From NCBI RefSeq assembly GCF_001613045.1, contig NZ_BDBP01000033.1, positions 1-64,000 of the forward strand: a DNA stretch of 64,000 bases, in the 5' to 3' direction. Positions 27,694-36,305 of this stretch are shown one piece after another (positions within the stretch are counted from its first letter, which is position 1; every line of letters starts with the position of its first letter). This DNA comes from Nocardia lijiangensis NBRC 108240 (GTDB taxonomy: Bacteria; Actinomycetota; Actinomycetes; Mycobacteriales; Mycobacteriaceae). Below the pieces are notes generated by a model. That model did no database searches. It was given only the letters and a program-made list of their open reading frames with translations, and was not told the origin of the DNA. Made by a program: the position numbers and the translations under genes.

Positions 27694-28548
27694 ATGTGTC
27701 GACTTTTCGGAATGACCGCCGCACCGCAGCGGGTCAGGGCGAGCTTCTGGCTTCTCGACGCGGCCGACAGCCTGGATCACCAGAGCGAGAAGAATCCGGA
27801 CGGCACCGGGCTCGGCACCTTCGACACCGCGGGGCGAGCGCTGGTCGAGAAGCAGCCGCTGGCCGCGTACGAGGACCGGCAGTTCGCCGTGGAAGCCAAG
27901 CACCGCGAGTCGGTGACCTTCCTCGCGCACGTCCGGCACGCGTCCACCGGCGCACGCACCGCGAACAACACCCACCCGTTCACCGAGCAGGGGCGAATCT
28001 TCGCGCACAACGGCGTCATCGAGGACCTCACCCGGCTCGACGAGGAACTCGGCCGGTACCGCGAGCTGGTCGGCGGCGACACCGATTCGGAACGGTTCTT
28101 CGCGCTGATCACCAAACACATCGACGCCCACCGCGGGGATGTCACCGCCGGAATCACCGACGCCGCGCACTGGATCGCCGACCGGTTGCCGATCTTCGCG
28201 ATCAACATGCTGCTGACCACCGCCACCGAATTGTGGGCGCTGCGCTACCCCGCCACGCACGACCTCTACGTGCTGGAACGCGAACCCGGCGAACACCTGG
28301 CGCATCGAGGCACCGCGGGAACCGTGCACGTCCGGTCGGCCGATCCGGCCCGCACACCGACCGTGGTCGTGGCCAGCGAGCCGATGGACGACGATCCCGG
28401 CTGGCAGCTCATGCCCTCCGGCGAACTCCTCCACATCGACAAGGACCTGCGCGTCCACCGCACGACGATCCTCGACAAGCCCCCGGCGCATCCGCTCTCG
28501 CTGTCCGACCTCAGCGCCGAGGCCGCCGCATCCCAGCTCCACCGCTGA
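27694..28548 (+). CDS. Class II glutamine amidotransferase
   Basis: 284 residues. Begins MCRLFGM, so Cys2 becomes the N-terminal nucleophile after methionine removal, the hallmark of Ntn-type glutamine amidotransferases. Further class II features are GTGLGTF, the HVRHASTGARTANNTHPF block and FAHNGVIEDL. There is no synthetase domain, so it belongs to the stand-alone YafJ/EgtC-like group that hydrolyses a gamma-glutamyl amide or supplies ammonia to a partner. No egt genes are next to it, so the substrate cannot be named. Confidence 0.88.
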   Translation: MCRLFGMTAAPQRVRASFWLLDAADSLDHQSEKNPDGTGLGTFDTAGRALVEKQPLAAYEDRQFAVEAKHRESVTFLAHVRHASTGARTANNTHPFTEQGRIFAHNGVIEDLTRLDEELGRYRELVGGDTDSERFFALITKHIDAHRGDVTAGITDAAHWIADRLPIFAINMLLTTATELWALRYPATHDLYVLEREPGEHLAHRGTAGTVHVRSADPARTPTVVVASEPMDDDPGWQLMPSGELLHIDKDLRVHRTTILDKPPAHPLSLSDLSAEAAASQLHR

Positions 28549-28579
28549 CCAGCTCGCGTTCGGCGGCAGCAGCGAGCGA

Positions 28580-29383
28580 CTACACCGTCGCCATGAGGTC
28601 GGCGGGGTCGGTGTTGGCGCCGCAGAGGACGAAGGCGACGCGTTCGCCGGGGCGCGGGCGATAGCTGTCCGCGCGGACTGCCGCGAGGCCGGTGGCCGCG
28701 CCGTGTTCGACGGCGATGCGGTGGCGGTCCCAGAGCAAGCGGCGGGTGGCGATGATGGTGGGATCGTCGACGATGACGGCATGCACGTCGGCGGCGCGGG
28801 CCCACGCCAACGCCGCGGCGCAGACCCGGAGCGCGCCGAGGGAATCAGCTGCGACGGAATCGATCTCGACGTCGAGCACGGTACCCGCGGCGAGCGCGGC
28901 GTGCAGAGCTCTGCTGCCTTCGGGCTCGGCCCCGACCACGCGGACGCCGCGGCTGTCGGCGGCGGCGGTGATGCCGGAGAACATGCCGCCCGCGCCCACC
29001 GCGACCACCACGGTGTCCAGATCGGGGACGGCGGCGGCGAGTTCGAGCAGGATCGTGCCCGCGCCCGCGGAGGTGAGCAAGTCGTCGTGGGTATAGGCGT
29101 CGAGGGCGCCGGTCCACGCCATGAAGGTCCGTGCCGCCCGCTGCGCGTCGGCCTGGGTGGCGCCGCCCACCCGGACCTCCGCGCCGTAGCCGCGCAGCCT
29201 GGCCGCCTTCGCCGCGGGCGCAGTCACCGCCAGGAACGCGGTGATCGGAACGCGGCGCACGGCGGCCCGAGTCGCAGCGACCGCCACCGCAGCCCGCTGC
29301 GAATGGCCGACGCGGGTCGGCGATTTGGCGACCACCCTGCGGCCGTACCTGGACGGCAACTCCCGCCACTCCGATGCGGCCAT
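28580..29383 (-). pseudogene. PLP-dependent Ser/Thr dehydratase-like, N-terminus missing
   Basis: 267 residues in frame, but similarity to fold-type II PLP enzymes begins only near residue 26. The TAPAAKAARLRGYGAEV segment, the glycine loop VVAVGAGGMFSG and the C-terminal CGANTDP are recognisable. The N-terminal 60-70 residues, including the SFKxRG motif whose lysine binds PLP, are absent; the bases where they should be encode the start of the divergent TPR gene. Without the lysine it cannot be a normal dehydratase. Most likely a truncated remnant. The cut lies near 29308. Confidence 0.7.
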
Positions 29384-30191
29384 CCTGCACGGCGCCGCGC
29401 TTCAGGCGGGCCGCCGCCTCGGCGATCGGACGTGCGAAGCCCGCGCTCTCACCGATCTCGGCTGGACCGCGTGGCGCCGCGGGGATTACGACGAGGCCGA
29501 AGCGCTGTCCCGGCGGGCCGTCGGGCTATGCCGGGCGACCGGCATCGCCTACGAGGAGGCCCGCGCCTACAACACCCTGGGCAACGTCGCCTCACGTCGC
29601 CGCGACTTCGAGTCGGCCAGAGAGCTTTTCGGCCGCGCTCTCGAACTCACCCACGCGGTGGGCAACCGGGTCGGCGAGGCGCACGTGCTCGGCAACCTCG
29701 GCGTCATCCTCGATCGGTGCGGCATGCCCGCGGCGGCCGCCGACCACCTGAGCCGAGCCCTCACCCTGCACCGCGAGCTGGGCAACCGGCGCGGTGAAGC
29801 CTTGGTGCTCGATCACATCGGGTTGGTCTACCGCCGCGACGGCCGGATCGGCCCGGCCTTCGACCATCACAGGCAGGCCGCGGAACTGTACGAAGAGCTC
29901 GGCGACCACCATGATCGCGCGGCCGCGATCAACGGCCTCGGCGAAACCGCCAGGGCGGCAGGCGATCCGCAGCGGGCGCTCGCCGACCACACCGCCGCGC
30001 TGCGGCTGGCCGAGAACCACGGCAACCGGTCCGAGCAAGCACGGGCCGAGGAGGGCCTGGCGCGGACCCACCACGATCTCGGCGACACCGATCTCGCCCG
30101 CCACCATGCTCGGCGGGCCTTGGCCGGGTGGCGGGCGCTACAGGTTCCCGACGCCGAGGACGTTCGCGAATTCCTCGACGGCTTGGGCTGA
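29241..30191 (+). pseudogene. TPR domain remnant of an AfsR/SARP-type regulator
   Basis: Up to 316 residues from GTG at 29241. From about residue 28 on it reads as the C-terminal TPR part of AfsR-like regulators: DLATTLRPYLDG, then six to seven 40-residue repeats such as EARALTDLGWTAWRRGDYDEA and ARAYNTLGNVASRRRDFESA. The N-terminal DNA-binding, BTAD and NB-ARC domains are missing. Residues 1-27 are Arg/Ala-rich and overlap the dehydratase remnant on the other strand, so they are probably not native. Either a truncated gene or a stand-alone TPR protein using a new start; truncation is favoured because the neighbour is cut at the same place. Confidence 0.65.
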
Positions 30192-30286
30192 TTGACGGAC
30201 GGTTGACCGAACCTGCGGAGGTCAACGCGGGCGCCTGTTCCACTGGCTGACATACGTGGTCTGCCTGAGGGAGAGGACGAGGCGTC

Positions 30287-30832
30287 ATGTCCATCGACGT
30301 CGGGAAAGCAGCGGCGGCGAGCCGGAGTGGCGGTGCGGTGGCGCTCGCAGCGCTGTCGGCGGGCGGGTTTCTCGCGGCCGCGATCTGGGTGTCGAGCCGC
30401 TTGGACGTGAGTCCGGAACTGCATCGCCTCGCGCTGTTCGTCCACCTGGCGGCGCTGGTCGTCGGGCTGGGCGCGGTGCTGGTCGGCGATTATTCGGCCC
30501 TGCTGTGGCTGACCCGGCGGGTGACGACCGCGCAGATGCTGCGCGACATCGGCCGATTGCATCTGCCGATCTGGGTCGGCCTCGCGGGTCTGGTGGGCAG
30601 CGGGATGCTGCTCGAACCCGAATTCGAGATACTCGCCACGCGCGTGAAGCTGGCTCTGGTCGCGATTCTGCTGGCCAACGGGATCCAAGCGATGGCGCTC
30701 GAACGGCGAATGGTCGCGGCGGGCCGCGAACTCGGCTTCGCACTCGTTCTGCGCGGTGTGCTGACCGCCCTGGTCTCCCAGGGATGTTGGTGGTCGGCGA
30801 TGTGGATCGGCTTCACGGCGACCCAGTCCTGA
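30287..30832 (+). CDS. Small integral membrane protein, unknown
   Basis: 181 residues with five predicted transmembrane segments (about 17-37, 51-71, 93-110, 117-137 and 148-168). Short charged loops include RLHLP. No motif that I recognise. ATG 30287 is preceded by GAGGACGAGGCGTC, a fair ribosome site. It has no close partner gene; the solute-binding lipoprotein follows after a 142-bp gap with its own probable promoter. Confidence 0.65.
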   Translation: MSIDVGKAAAASRSGGAVALAALSAGGFLAAAIWVSSRLDVSPELHRLALFVHLAALVVGLGAVLVGDYSALLWLTRRVTTAQMLRDIGRLHLPIWVGLAGLVGSGMLLEPEFEILATRVKLALVAILLANGIQAMALERRMVAAGRELGFALVLRGVLTALVSQGCWWSAMWIGFTATQS

Positions 30833-30846
30833 ACAATTGACCGGTT

Positions 30847-30874
30847 TTGATTGTCCTGGCGGACAGCGTATTAC
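30847..30874 (+). promoter_or_regulatory. Possible promoter of the solute-binding lipoprotein gene
   Basis: TTGATT (30847-30852), a 16-base spacer, then TATTAC (30869-30874), 100 bases before the ATG. A fair match to a housekeeping promoter in an otherwise GC-rich stretch. Confidence 0.35.
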
Positions 30875-30974
30875 GGTCAACGCACGGCACTGCTGCACTG
30901 AACCCGGGCGCAACCGGCGACACGTGGTCGACATGGCCGGGCGGCCCCGCATGACGCAGGAAAGGCAGTACCCG

Positions 30975-32600
30975 ATGCGAAAATCTCGACTCGTGCTCAG
31001 CGTTGTCACCGCCTGTCTCACGGCTCTCGGTGCGGTGGGTTGTGGCGCGGACACGAACTCCCCCGGCCGAGAAGCCAACCTTCTCAGCCTCAACACGACC
31101 GAGCCGGAGAACCCGCTGGTTCCCGGCGACACCACCGACGCCGGTGGATCGAAGATCCTTCGGACGATGTTCAAGGGTCTGGTCGACTACGATCCGCGCA
31201 CCGCGGCGCCGCGCAATGCCGTCGCCGAATCCATCGAGACCACCGACTCCCGGGTCTTCACCGTCGAACTGAAGCACGGCTGGACCTTCCACGACGGAAC
31301 ACCGGTCACCGCGCACAGCTTCGTCGATGCATGGAACTACACGGCCTACGCGCCGAATCAGCAGCAGGGCGCCGGATTCCTCTCCGTGATCGAAGGTTTC
31401 GACGCGGTCGATGCGCCGGACCCGGCAGGCACACCCGCCGCGAATTCGGGCAGCCCCGCGACGCGCACGATGAGCGGTCTGCGCGTGGTCGACGATCACG
31501 CGTTCACCATCACGCTCGCCGCGCCGCTGCCGAGCTTCGTCAATCGCCTCGGCTACCTCGCCTTCGCGCCGCTGCCCAGGAAGTTCTTCACCGACCGTGC
31601 CGGATACCTGGCCCATCCGATCGGCAACGGCCCCTTCGAGTTCGTCGGCCACACACCGGGTTCGAGCCTGACCATCCAGCGCAACGACGAGTACTCCGGC
31701 CCGAACAAGCCGTCCATCGAGCGCGCGGAATTCCGTTTCAACGCCAAGCTCGAGACGGCCTACGCCGATGTGGTTGCCAATCGGCTGGATTTCCTCGAGG
31801 TGCTGCCCGGCGACGCGCTGGTGGGCGGTCGCTACAAGCAGGATCTGTCGGGCCGCCACTTCACCCGCACCGGAACGGGACTGCAAACGATCACGTTCCC
31901 GCTCTACGACCCGCGTTTCGCCGATCCTCGTGTCCGCCAGGCGATTTCGATGTCGATCGATCGGCAGCACGTCATCGACACGGTATTCACCGGCGACCGC
32001 ACCCCGGCCGAAGGACTCGTGCCGCCCACTGTGCGCGGCGGCACCACCGGCCAGTGCGGCAACCTATGCCAGCACCGGCCCCAGCAGGCGCGAGAGTTGT
32101 TCGACAGCACGGGATTCCAGGGTCCGATCGAGATCACGTCCAATGTCGATTCGGCCAACGAGAAGTGGCTCACCGCGGTGTGCTCGTCGATCACCGCCGC
32201 CCTGGGACGCGAATGCCGGTTCCGGCCGGTGCCGACGCTCGGCGAGTTCCGGCGGCAGATCAACGCCCAGCAGATGCAGACGATCTACCGCACCGGCTGG
32301 GTCGCCGACTACCCCTCGATCGAGAACTTCCTGAATCCGCTCTACCGGACCGGCGGGTCGTCCAACACCGGTCGCTACAGCAACCAGCAGGTCGACGCGC
32401 TGCTCGCCCGCGCCGACGCCACCGCGAACGAGCAGGACTCCTGGAACCTCTACCAGGAGGCCGAACGCCTCGTGCTCCAGGACATGCCCGCCATCCCGCT
32501 CGTGATCCCCGGCGTGCAGACCGGCTGGTCGGAGCGCCTGCGGAACGTGACAGTCACGCCCTTCCGTGATCTGGACCTGGAAACCGTGACGATCGCCTAG
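30975..32600 (+). CDS. ABC transporter solute-binding lipoprotein (family 5, oligopeptide type)
   Basis: 541 residues from ATG at 30975; the frame extends upstream but the signal peptide fixes this start. MRKSRLVLSV is followed by a hydrophobic core and a lipobox around GAVGC, so the mature protein would be lipid-anchored at Cys23. The body matches the OppA/DppA group: GSKILRTMFKGLVDYDP, FTVELKHGWTFHDGTPVTA, NRLGYLAFAPLP, YPSIENFLNPLY. It would capture peptides, nickel chelates or other small solutes for import. No permease or ATPase genes are adjacent, so it must use a distant transporter. A strong terminator follows. Confidence 0.9.
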   Translation: MRKSRLVLSVVTACLTALGAVGCGADTNSPGREANLLSLNTTEPENPLVPGDTTDAGGSKILRTMFKGLVDYDPRTAAPRNAVAESIETTDSRVFTVELKHGWTFHDGTPVTAHSFVDAWNYTAYAPNQQQGAGFLSVIEGFDAVDAPDPAGTPAANSGSPATRTMSGLRVVDDHAFTITLAAPLPSFVNRLGYLAFAPLPRKFFTDRAGYLAHPIGNGPFEFVGHTPGSSLTIQRNDEYSGPNKPSIERAEFRFNAKLETAYADVVANRLDFLEVLPGDALVGGRYKQDLSGRHFTRTGTGLQTITFPLYDPRFADPRVRQAISMSIDRQHVIDTVFTGDRTPAEGLVPPTVRGGTTGQCGNLCQHRPQQARELFDSTGFQGPIEITSNVDSANEKWLTAVCSSITAALGRECRFRPVPTLGEFRRQINAQQMQTIYRTGWVADYPSIENFLNPLYRTGGSSNTGRYSNQQVDALLARADATANEQDSWNLYQEAERLVLQDMPAIPLVIPGVQTGWSERLRNVTVTPFRDLDLETVTIA

Positions 32601-32618
32601 CGGTTCGGCCCGCCACCA

Positions 32619-32655
32619 CGTCGTGCCTCGATGGTCTCCCCATCGGGGCACGACG
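32619..32655 (+). terminator. Hairpin terminator after lipoprotein gene
   Basis: 16-bp stem with one G-T pair (32619-32634 with 32640-32655) and loop TCTCC, 18 bases after the stop codon. Confidence 0.75.
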
Positions 32656-32711
32656 CGCGTGGCTACACCGCGATTTGACCCTGACGTTGCGTGAGGCTCG
32701 ACGATGACGTC

Positions 32712-33218
32712 ATGACCGACACTTACCCCGCCTTCGATATCAGTCCCGTCCCCGTCCCCACCCCGGACGCCGCGCCGCCGGAGCTCTTCCGCGGCATTTA
32801 CGGTATGCCAATGTTCGTCACGGTGCCGACGACGGATCTGGCCGCGTCGGTGGACTTCTGGACCAGAGGACTCGGGTTCTTCGATCTGTTCTCGGTTCCC
32901 GGCCGTATCACCCACCTGCGGCGCTGGGTGTTCCAGGACGTCTTGCTCGTGCCGGGCGAGCACCCCGCCGAGGCTCCTGCACTGAGCGTGAGCTTCTCCT
33001 GTGTGCTGAGCCAGCTGGACGAGATCGCGGCCGCGTGTTCGGCGTTGCGGCCCGGCTGCACGACCGGACCGCGGTCGATGCCGTGGAACTCGGTGGAGCT
33101 GGAGATCCGCACCCCGGAGCACACCAGGGTGATCATGACGGCGGCCCGTCCGTACGATCCGGACAGCCCGGAGGCCGAGCACCTGCGGTCCATTGGAATC
33201 GAGGGGCCCGAAGCGTGA
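32712..33218 (+). CDS. VOC (glyoxalase/bleomycin-resistance fold) family protein
   Basis: 168 residues from ATG at 32712. After a Pro-rich N-terminal tail of about 40 residues the sequence shows one VOC module: VTVPTTDLAASVDFWTRGLGF and a C-terminal VELEIRTPEHTRVIM strand pair. Such proteins form paired beta-alpha-beta-beta-beta units and serve as isomerases, dioxygenases or antibiotic-binding proteins. The metal-ligand positions are not convincing, so binding is as likely as catalysis. The MerR regulator with a drug-sensing-type domain follows directly, which could hint at a resistance role (inference). Confidence 0.75.
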   Translation: MTDTYPAFDISPVPVPTPDAAPPELFRGIYGMPMFVTVPTTDLAASVDFWTRGLGFFDLFSVPGRITHLRRWVFQDVLLVPGEHPAEAPALSVSFSCVLSQLDEIAAACSALRPGCTTGPRSMPWNSVELEIRTPEHTRVIMTAARPYDPDSPEAEHLRSIGIEGPEA

Positions 33219-33270
33219 CCGCACTGTGGTCGGCGCGGCCCGGCGCGGCGTGACTGCCAGACTGGTCGAT

Positions 33271-34080
33271 GTGACGCACCGCCCCTCCGACGCCGCCGAC
33301 GGACTCACCGTCGGCGCCGTCGCGTCGCTGGCGGGCGTCACGATCCGGGCGCTGCACCACTGGGATTCGATCGGGCTCGTCCGGCCGTCCGAGCGCACCG
33401 ACGCCGGCTACCGGCGCTACACGGCCGCGGACCTGGCCCGTATCCATCGGGTGCTCGTCTACCGCGAGCTCGGGGTGCCGCTCGGCGATATCGCGGCGGT
33501 GCTGGACGCGCCGACCTCCGAGGCGACGGCCTCGCTGCGCACACAGCGCGACCAGTTGCGCGAGCGCATCGCCCAGCTGCGGCGGATGAGCGACGCGCTG
33601 GACCGCCTGATCGAAGCCAGGGAGTCCGGCATTCTGCTGTCGGATTCCGAACAGGTGGCGATCTTCGGCAGTGATTGGCAGCCGTCCTGGGTCGAACAAG
33701 CGCGCGACCGGTGGGGCGATACTCCGCAGTGGGCGCAGTACGCCGAACGCGCCGCGGGCCGGACCGCCGAGCACTGGCGACAGATCGCCGACAGCGTCGC
33801 GGTCCTCGACGCGGAACTCGCCGCGGCGCACCGCGCCGGGGTGACTCCCGGCAGCGACCGCGCCAACTCGCTGGCCGAACGGCACCGGGCCTCGATCGGC
33901 GCCTATTTCGACTGCTCCCACTCGATGCACGTCTGCGTGGGCCGCACCTACATCACCGATCCGGGATTCGCCGCCTTCTACGACGGCATCGCAACCGGCC
34001 TGAGCACCTGGCTGCGCGCGATCATCGACGCCAACGCGCGCGCCAACGGCGTCGATCCCGACTCGGCGCAGTGGGTGTGA
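33271..34080 (+). CDS. MerR-family regulator with TipAS-like ligand domain
   Basis: 269 residues from GTG 33271; GTG 33250 or TTG 33193 are alternatives and no start has a clear ribosome site. The N-terminal winged helix is standard MerR: LTVGAVASLAGVTIRALHHWD, GYRRYTAADLARIHRVLVYR, then a coiled-coil dimer helix (about 75-110). The C-terminal half resembles the TipAS domain: WGDTPQWAQYAERAAGRTAE, YFDCSHSMHVCVGRTYITDP and a final GLSTWLRAIIDAN helix. TipAS domains bind thiopeptides and some other drugs and convert MerR into an activator. It is placed between the VOC gene and a WYL regulator. Confidence 0.85.
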   Translation: MTHRPSDAADGLTVGAVASLAGVTIRALHHWDSIGLVRPSERTDAGYRRYTAADLARIHRVLVYRELGVPLGDIAAVLDAPTSEATASLRTQRDQLRERIAQLRRMSDALDRLIEARESGILLSDSEQVAIFGSDWQPSWVEQARDRWGDTPQWAQYAERAAGRTAEHWRQIADSVAVLDAELAAAHRAGVTPGSDRANSLAERHRASIGAYFDCSHSMHVCVGRTYITDPGFAAFYDGIATGLSTWLRAIIDANARANGVDPDSAQWV

Positions 34081-34134
34081 CACCGTCCTCTCGCGCCGTC
34101 GGGACGTGTCGGTGGGCGGCGCTACGGTGGCGGC

Positions 34135-34836
34135 GTGAACCGGACGGATCGGTTGTACGCGATAGTCGAGGAATTGCGGGCGATCTCGCCGCGGCTGCGC
34201 AGCGCGCGCGAGTTGGCCGAGCGGTACGAGGTGAGCGTCCGGACGATCGAACGCGATATCGGCGCGCTGCAGCAGGCCGGTATCCCGATCTACGCCGATG
34301 TCGGCAGGCGCGGTGGGTATGCGCTGGACAAGAGCATGTCCTTGCCGCCGCTGAATTTCACGCCCGCGGAGACCGTGGCACTGGCGGTCGCGCTGGCCCG
34401 CCATCGCGGTGGCCCGTTCGAGCGGGCGGGTCACAGCGCGCTGCGCAAGATCGTGGCGGTGCTTCCGGAACGCAACGCGGTCGCCGCCCGTGATCTCGCC
34501 GGACGCATCCGATTGCTGGATTCCCGTGAGGCCCAGCACGATCACGAGATCCCGGCGGTGATCGAACGGGCCATCGAGGTCGGCCGGGTGGTGCGGATCG
34601 GCTATCTCGACCGCTCCGGCGCGCGCACCGAACGCGACGTCGAGCCGTTCGCGCTCGTGAGCGGGACCAACGGCTGGTACTTGGCGGCCTGGTGCCGGCT
34701 GCGCGGCAATGCGCGCTGCTTCCGGCTGGACCGGATCGCGTCGGCGGCGGCGACCGAACAGCCCGCACCGCACCGCCCGTTCGACGGTTCGGCCTGGGAC
34801 ATCCCGGCCGCCGGACTCCGGGACGTCGCGCTCTGA
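34135..34836 (+). CDS. HTH-WYL domain transcriptional regulator
   Basis: 233 residues from GTG 34135. The N-terminal winged helix is of the HTH_11/DeoR type: RLYAIVEELRAIS, SARELAERYEVSVRTIERDI. The GRRGGYALDKSMSLPPLNFT linker and a C-terminal WYL domain follow, with GYLDRSGARTERDVEPF and NGWYLAAWCRLRG. WYL domains bind nucleic-acid or nucleotide ligands in some regulators. A VOC gene follows after 89 bases on the same strand and may be its target; in many actinobacteria such YafY-like regulators sit before VOC or SnoaL genes. Confidence 0.9.
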   Translation: MNRTDRLYAIVEELRAISPRLRSARELAERYEVSVRTIERDIGALQQAGIPIYADVGRRGGYALDKSMSLPPLNFTPAETVALAVALARHRGGPFERAGHSALRKIVAVLPERNAVAARDLAGRIRLLDSREAQHDHEIPAVIERAIEVGRVVRIGYLDRSGARTERDVEPFALVSGTNGWYLAAWCRLRGNARCFRLDRIASAAATEQPAPHRPFDGSAWDIPAAGLRDVAL

Positions 34837-34925
34837 ACCGATTCGAAAACACCGACAGGGGGTTGTCGCCACGGCGGGAGATCGTGATCCGGCAAGACAA
34901 CGACCCGAGATTCGGAGACGATCGA

Positions 34926-35303
34926 ATGAGCACTCCCCCGTACAACACGGTGACCTGGTTCCAGGTCGGCAGCGACAAGCCCGAGCAGATCAAGAAGTTC
35001 TACGGCGAGTTGTTCGGCTGGTCCTTCAACCCCTACCCGAGCGACGACAGCTACGAGCTGATCCACTACCCCGGCAGCGACGCGCCGAGCGGCGGGGTCG
35101 CGCACACCCCCGACAGCACGGCCAACCACGCCACCTTCGTGGTGATGGTCCAGGACGTCGCCGCCACCGTGGCGGCGGCCGAGGCCTTGGGCGCCAAGGT
35201 GCTGACCGCGCCCGTCAGCAGTCCGGACGGCCTGGTGTCGGCCGATCTGCTCGACACCTCCGGCCAGCATTTCGGCGTCTTCAGCCCGGCGCCCGCGGCG
35301 TGA
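34926..35303 (+). CDS. Single-module VOC family protein
   Basis: 125 residues from ATG at 34926. One glyoxalase-type module: TVTWFQVGSDKPEQIKKFYG, LFGWSF, HATFVVMVQDVAATVAAAEA and a final DTSGQHFGVFSP. It resembles the small lactoylglutathione-lyase-like proteins that dimerise to form the active site. Function unknown. It follows the WYL regulator on the same strand and ends before a two-way hairpin. Confidence 0.85.
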   Translation: MSTPPYNTVTWFQVGSDKPEQIKKFYGELFGWSFNPYPSDDSYELIHYPGSDAPSGGVAHTPDSTANHATFVVMVQDVAATVAAAEALGAKVLTAPVSSPDGLVSADLLDTSGQHFGVFSPAPAA

Positions 35304-35320
35304 TCGGACGGTGAACCCGG

Positions 35321-35352
35321 CTCCCGGCGCATCGGCGACGATGTGCCGGGAG
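35321..35352. terminator. Hairpin between convergent genes
   Basis: 14-bp stem with one G-T pair (35321-35334 with 35339-35352) and a 4-base loop, placed between the VOC stop (35303) and the LLM oxidoreductase stop (35363). Can serve both strands. Confidence 0.65.
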
Positions 35353-35362
35353 ACGCAGTGTA

Positions 35363-36238
35363 CTAGCCGAGTTCGGCCAGCTTGGGGACGACCGGCGCGA
35401 AACCATCGATCCATGTGGCCGGGGACCCGGTGGTGGGTATGACGATGACGGACTGCACGCCGAGCTTCGCGTAATCGGCCATCGCGCGGACGAATTCGTC
35501 GCGGGTGTCCGGGGCCGGTCGCGGGTTGCTGGCGATGATCGTCTTGCGGATCGCGTCGTAGTCGCGGCCGAGATCGTCGCAGTGCCTGCGCAGGACGTCG
35601 AGTTTGTGTTCGACATCCTGGGGTGAGGAACCGAACAGGTTGCACGCGTCGCCGTATTGCGCGACCAACCGCAGCGTCTTGCGTTCTCCGCCACCGCCGA
35701 TGAGCACCTTGGGCCGGTTGATCGGCTGCGGCGAACACAGCGTCTCGGCCAGCTGGTAGTACTTGCCCTCGAACGGTCCGTTGTTCTGCGGATCCCACAT
35801 CTGTCCGCAGATGCGCAGGGCCTCTTCGAGTCGTTCGAATCGTTCGGCGACCGAAGGGAATTCCACGCCGAGCCCGCGGTGCTCGCGGTCGAACCATGCG
35901 GCGCCGATCCCGAGCACGGCCCGCCCGCCCGACAGGACGTCGAGCGTGGTGACGATCTTCGCGAGCAGACCCGGATGCCGGTACGTCACGCCCGTGACGA
36001 GCAAGCCGAGGTCGATCGTCGAAGTGTGCGCGGCCAGGAAGCCGAGCGTGGTGTAGCCCTCCAGCATGTTCGCTTCCGCGGGAAGGCCGGTCGGCTCGAT
36101 CTGGAAGTAGTGATCCATGAAGGACAACCAGGTCGCGCCCGACGCTTCGGCCGCGGCGCCCACCCTGGCCAATTCACCGGCGATGGCGGTGGTTCCACCG
36201 TCGATGTCGAAGATCGGGATGTGAAAGCCGAGCTCCAT
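35363..36238 (-). CDS. LLM-class flavin oxidoreductase, probably F420-dependent
   Basis: 291 residues, TIM-barrel luciferase-like monooxygenase family. Features: start MELGFHIPIF, WLSFMDHYFQ, GLLVTGVTYRHPGLLAKIV, the LSGGRAVLGIGAAW block and PKVLIGGGGERKTLRLVAQY near the cofactor phosphate site. In actinobacteria this subgroup generally uses F420 rather than FMN; that is family knowledge and not proven here. Start has AGGAG upstream. The promoter region holds a perfect 18-bp palindrome in a 19-bp spacer, the signature of MerR-type control. Confidence 0.88.
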   Translation of the reverse strand: MELGFHIPIFDIDGGTTAIAGELARVGAAAEASGATWLSFMDHYFQIEPTGLPAEANMLEGYTTLGFLAAHTSTIDLGLLVTGVTYRHPGLLAKIVTTLDVLSGGRAVLGIGAAWFDREHRGLGVEFPSVAERFERLEEALRICGQMWDPQNNGPFEGKYYQLAETLCSPQPINRPKVLIGGGGERKTLRLVAQYGDACNLFGSSPQDVEHKLDVLRRHCDDLGRDYDAIRKTIIASNPRPAPDTRDEFVRAMADYAKLGVQSVIVIPTTGSPATWIDGFAPVVPKLAELG

Positions 36239-36274
36239 AGTGTGCTCTCCTCGTGTGTCGGCAAGCCTGAGTTC

Positions 36275-36305
36275 ACGCTACGACTTGGAGTGCACTCCAA
36301 GGCAA
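36275..36305 (-). promoter_or_regulatory. MerR-type promoter with perfect 18-bp palindrome
   Basis: On the minus strand TTGCCT (36305-36300) and TAGCGT (36280-36275) are 19 bases apart, the over-long spacing characteristic of MerR-activated promoters. The spacer overlaps the perfect palindrome CTTGGAGTGCACTCCAAG at 36284-36301. The site lies inside the last codons and stop (36278-36280) of the amine oxidase gene and about 37 bases before the LLM oxidoreductase start. Confidence 0.65.
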
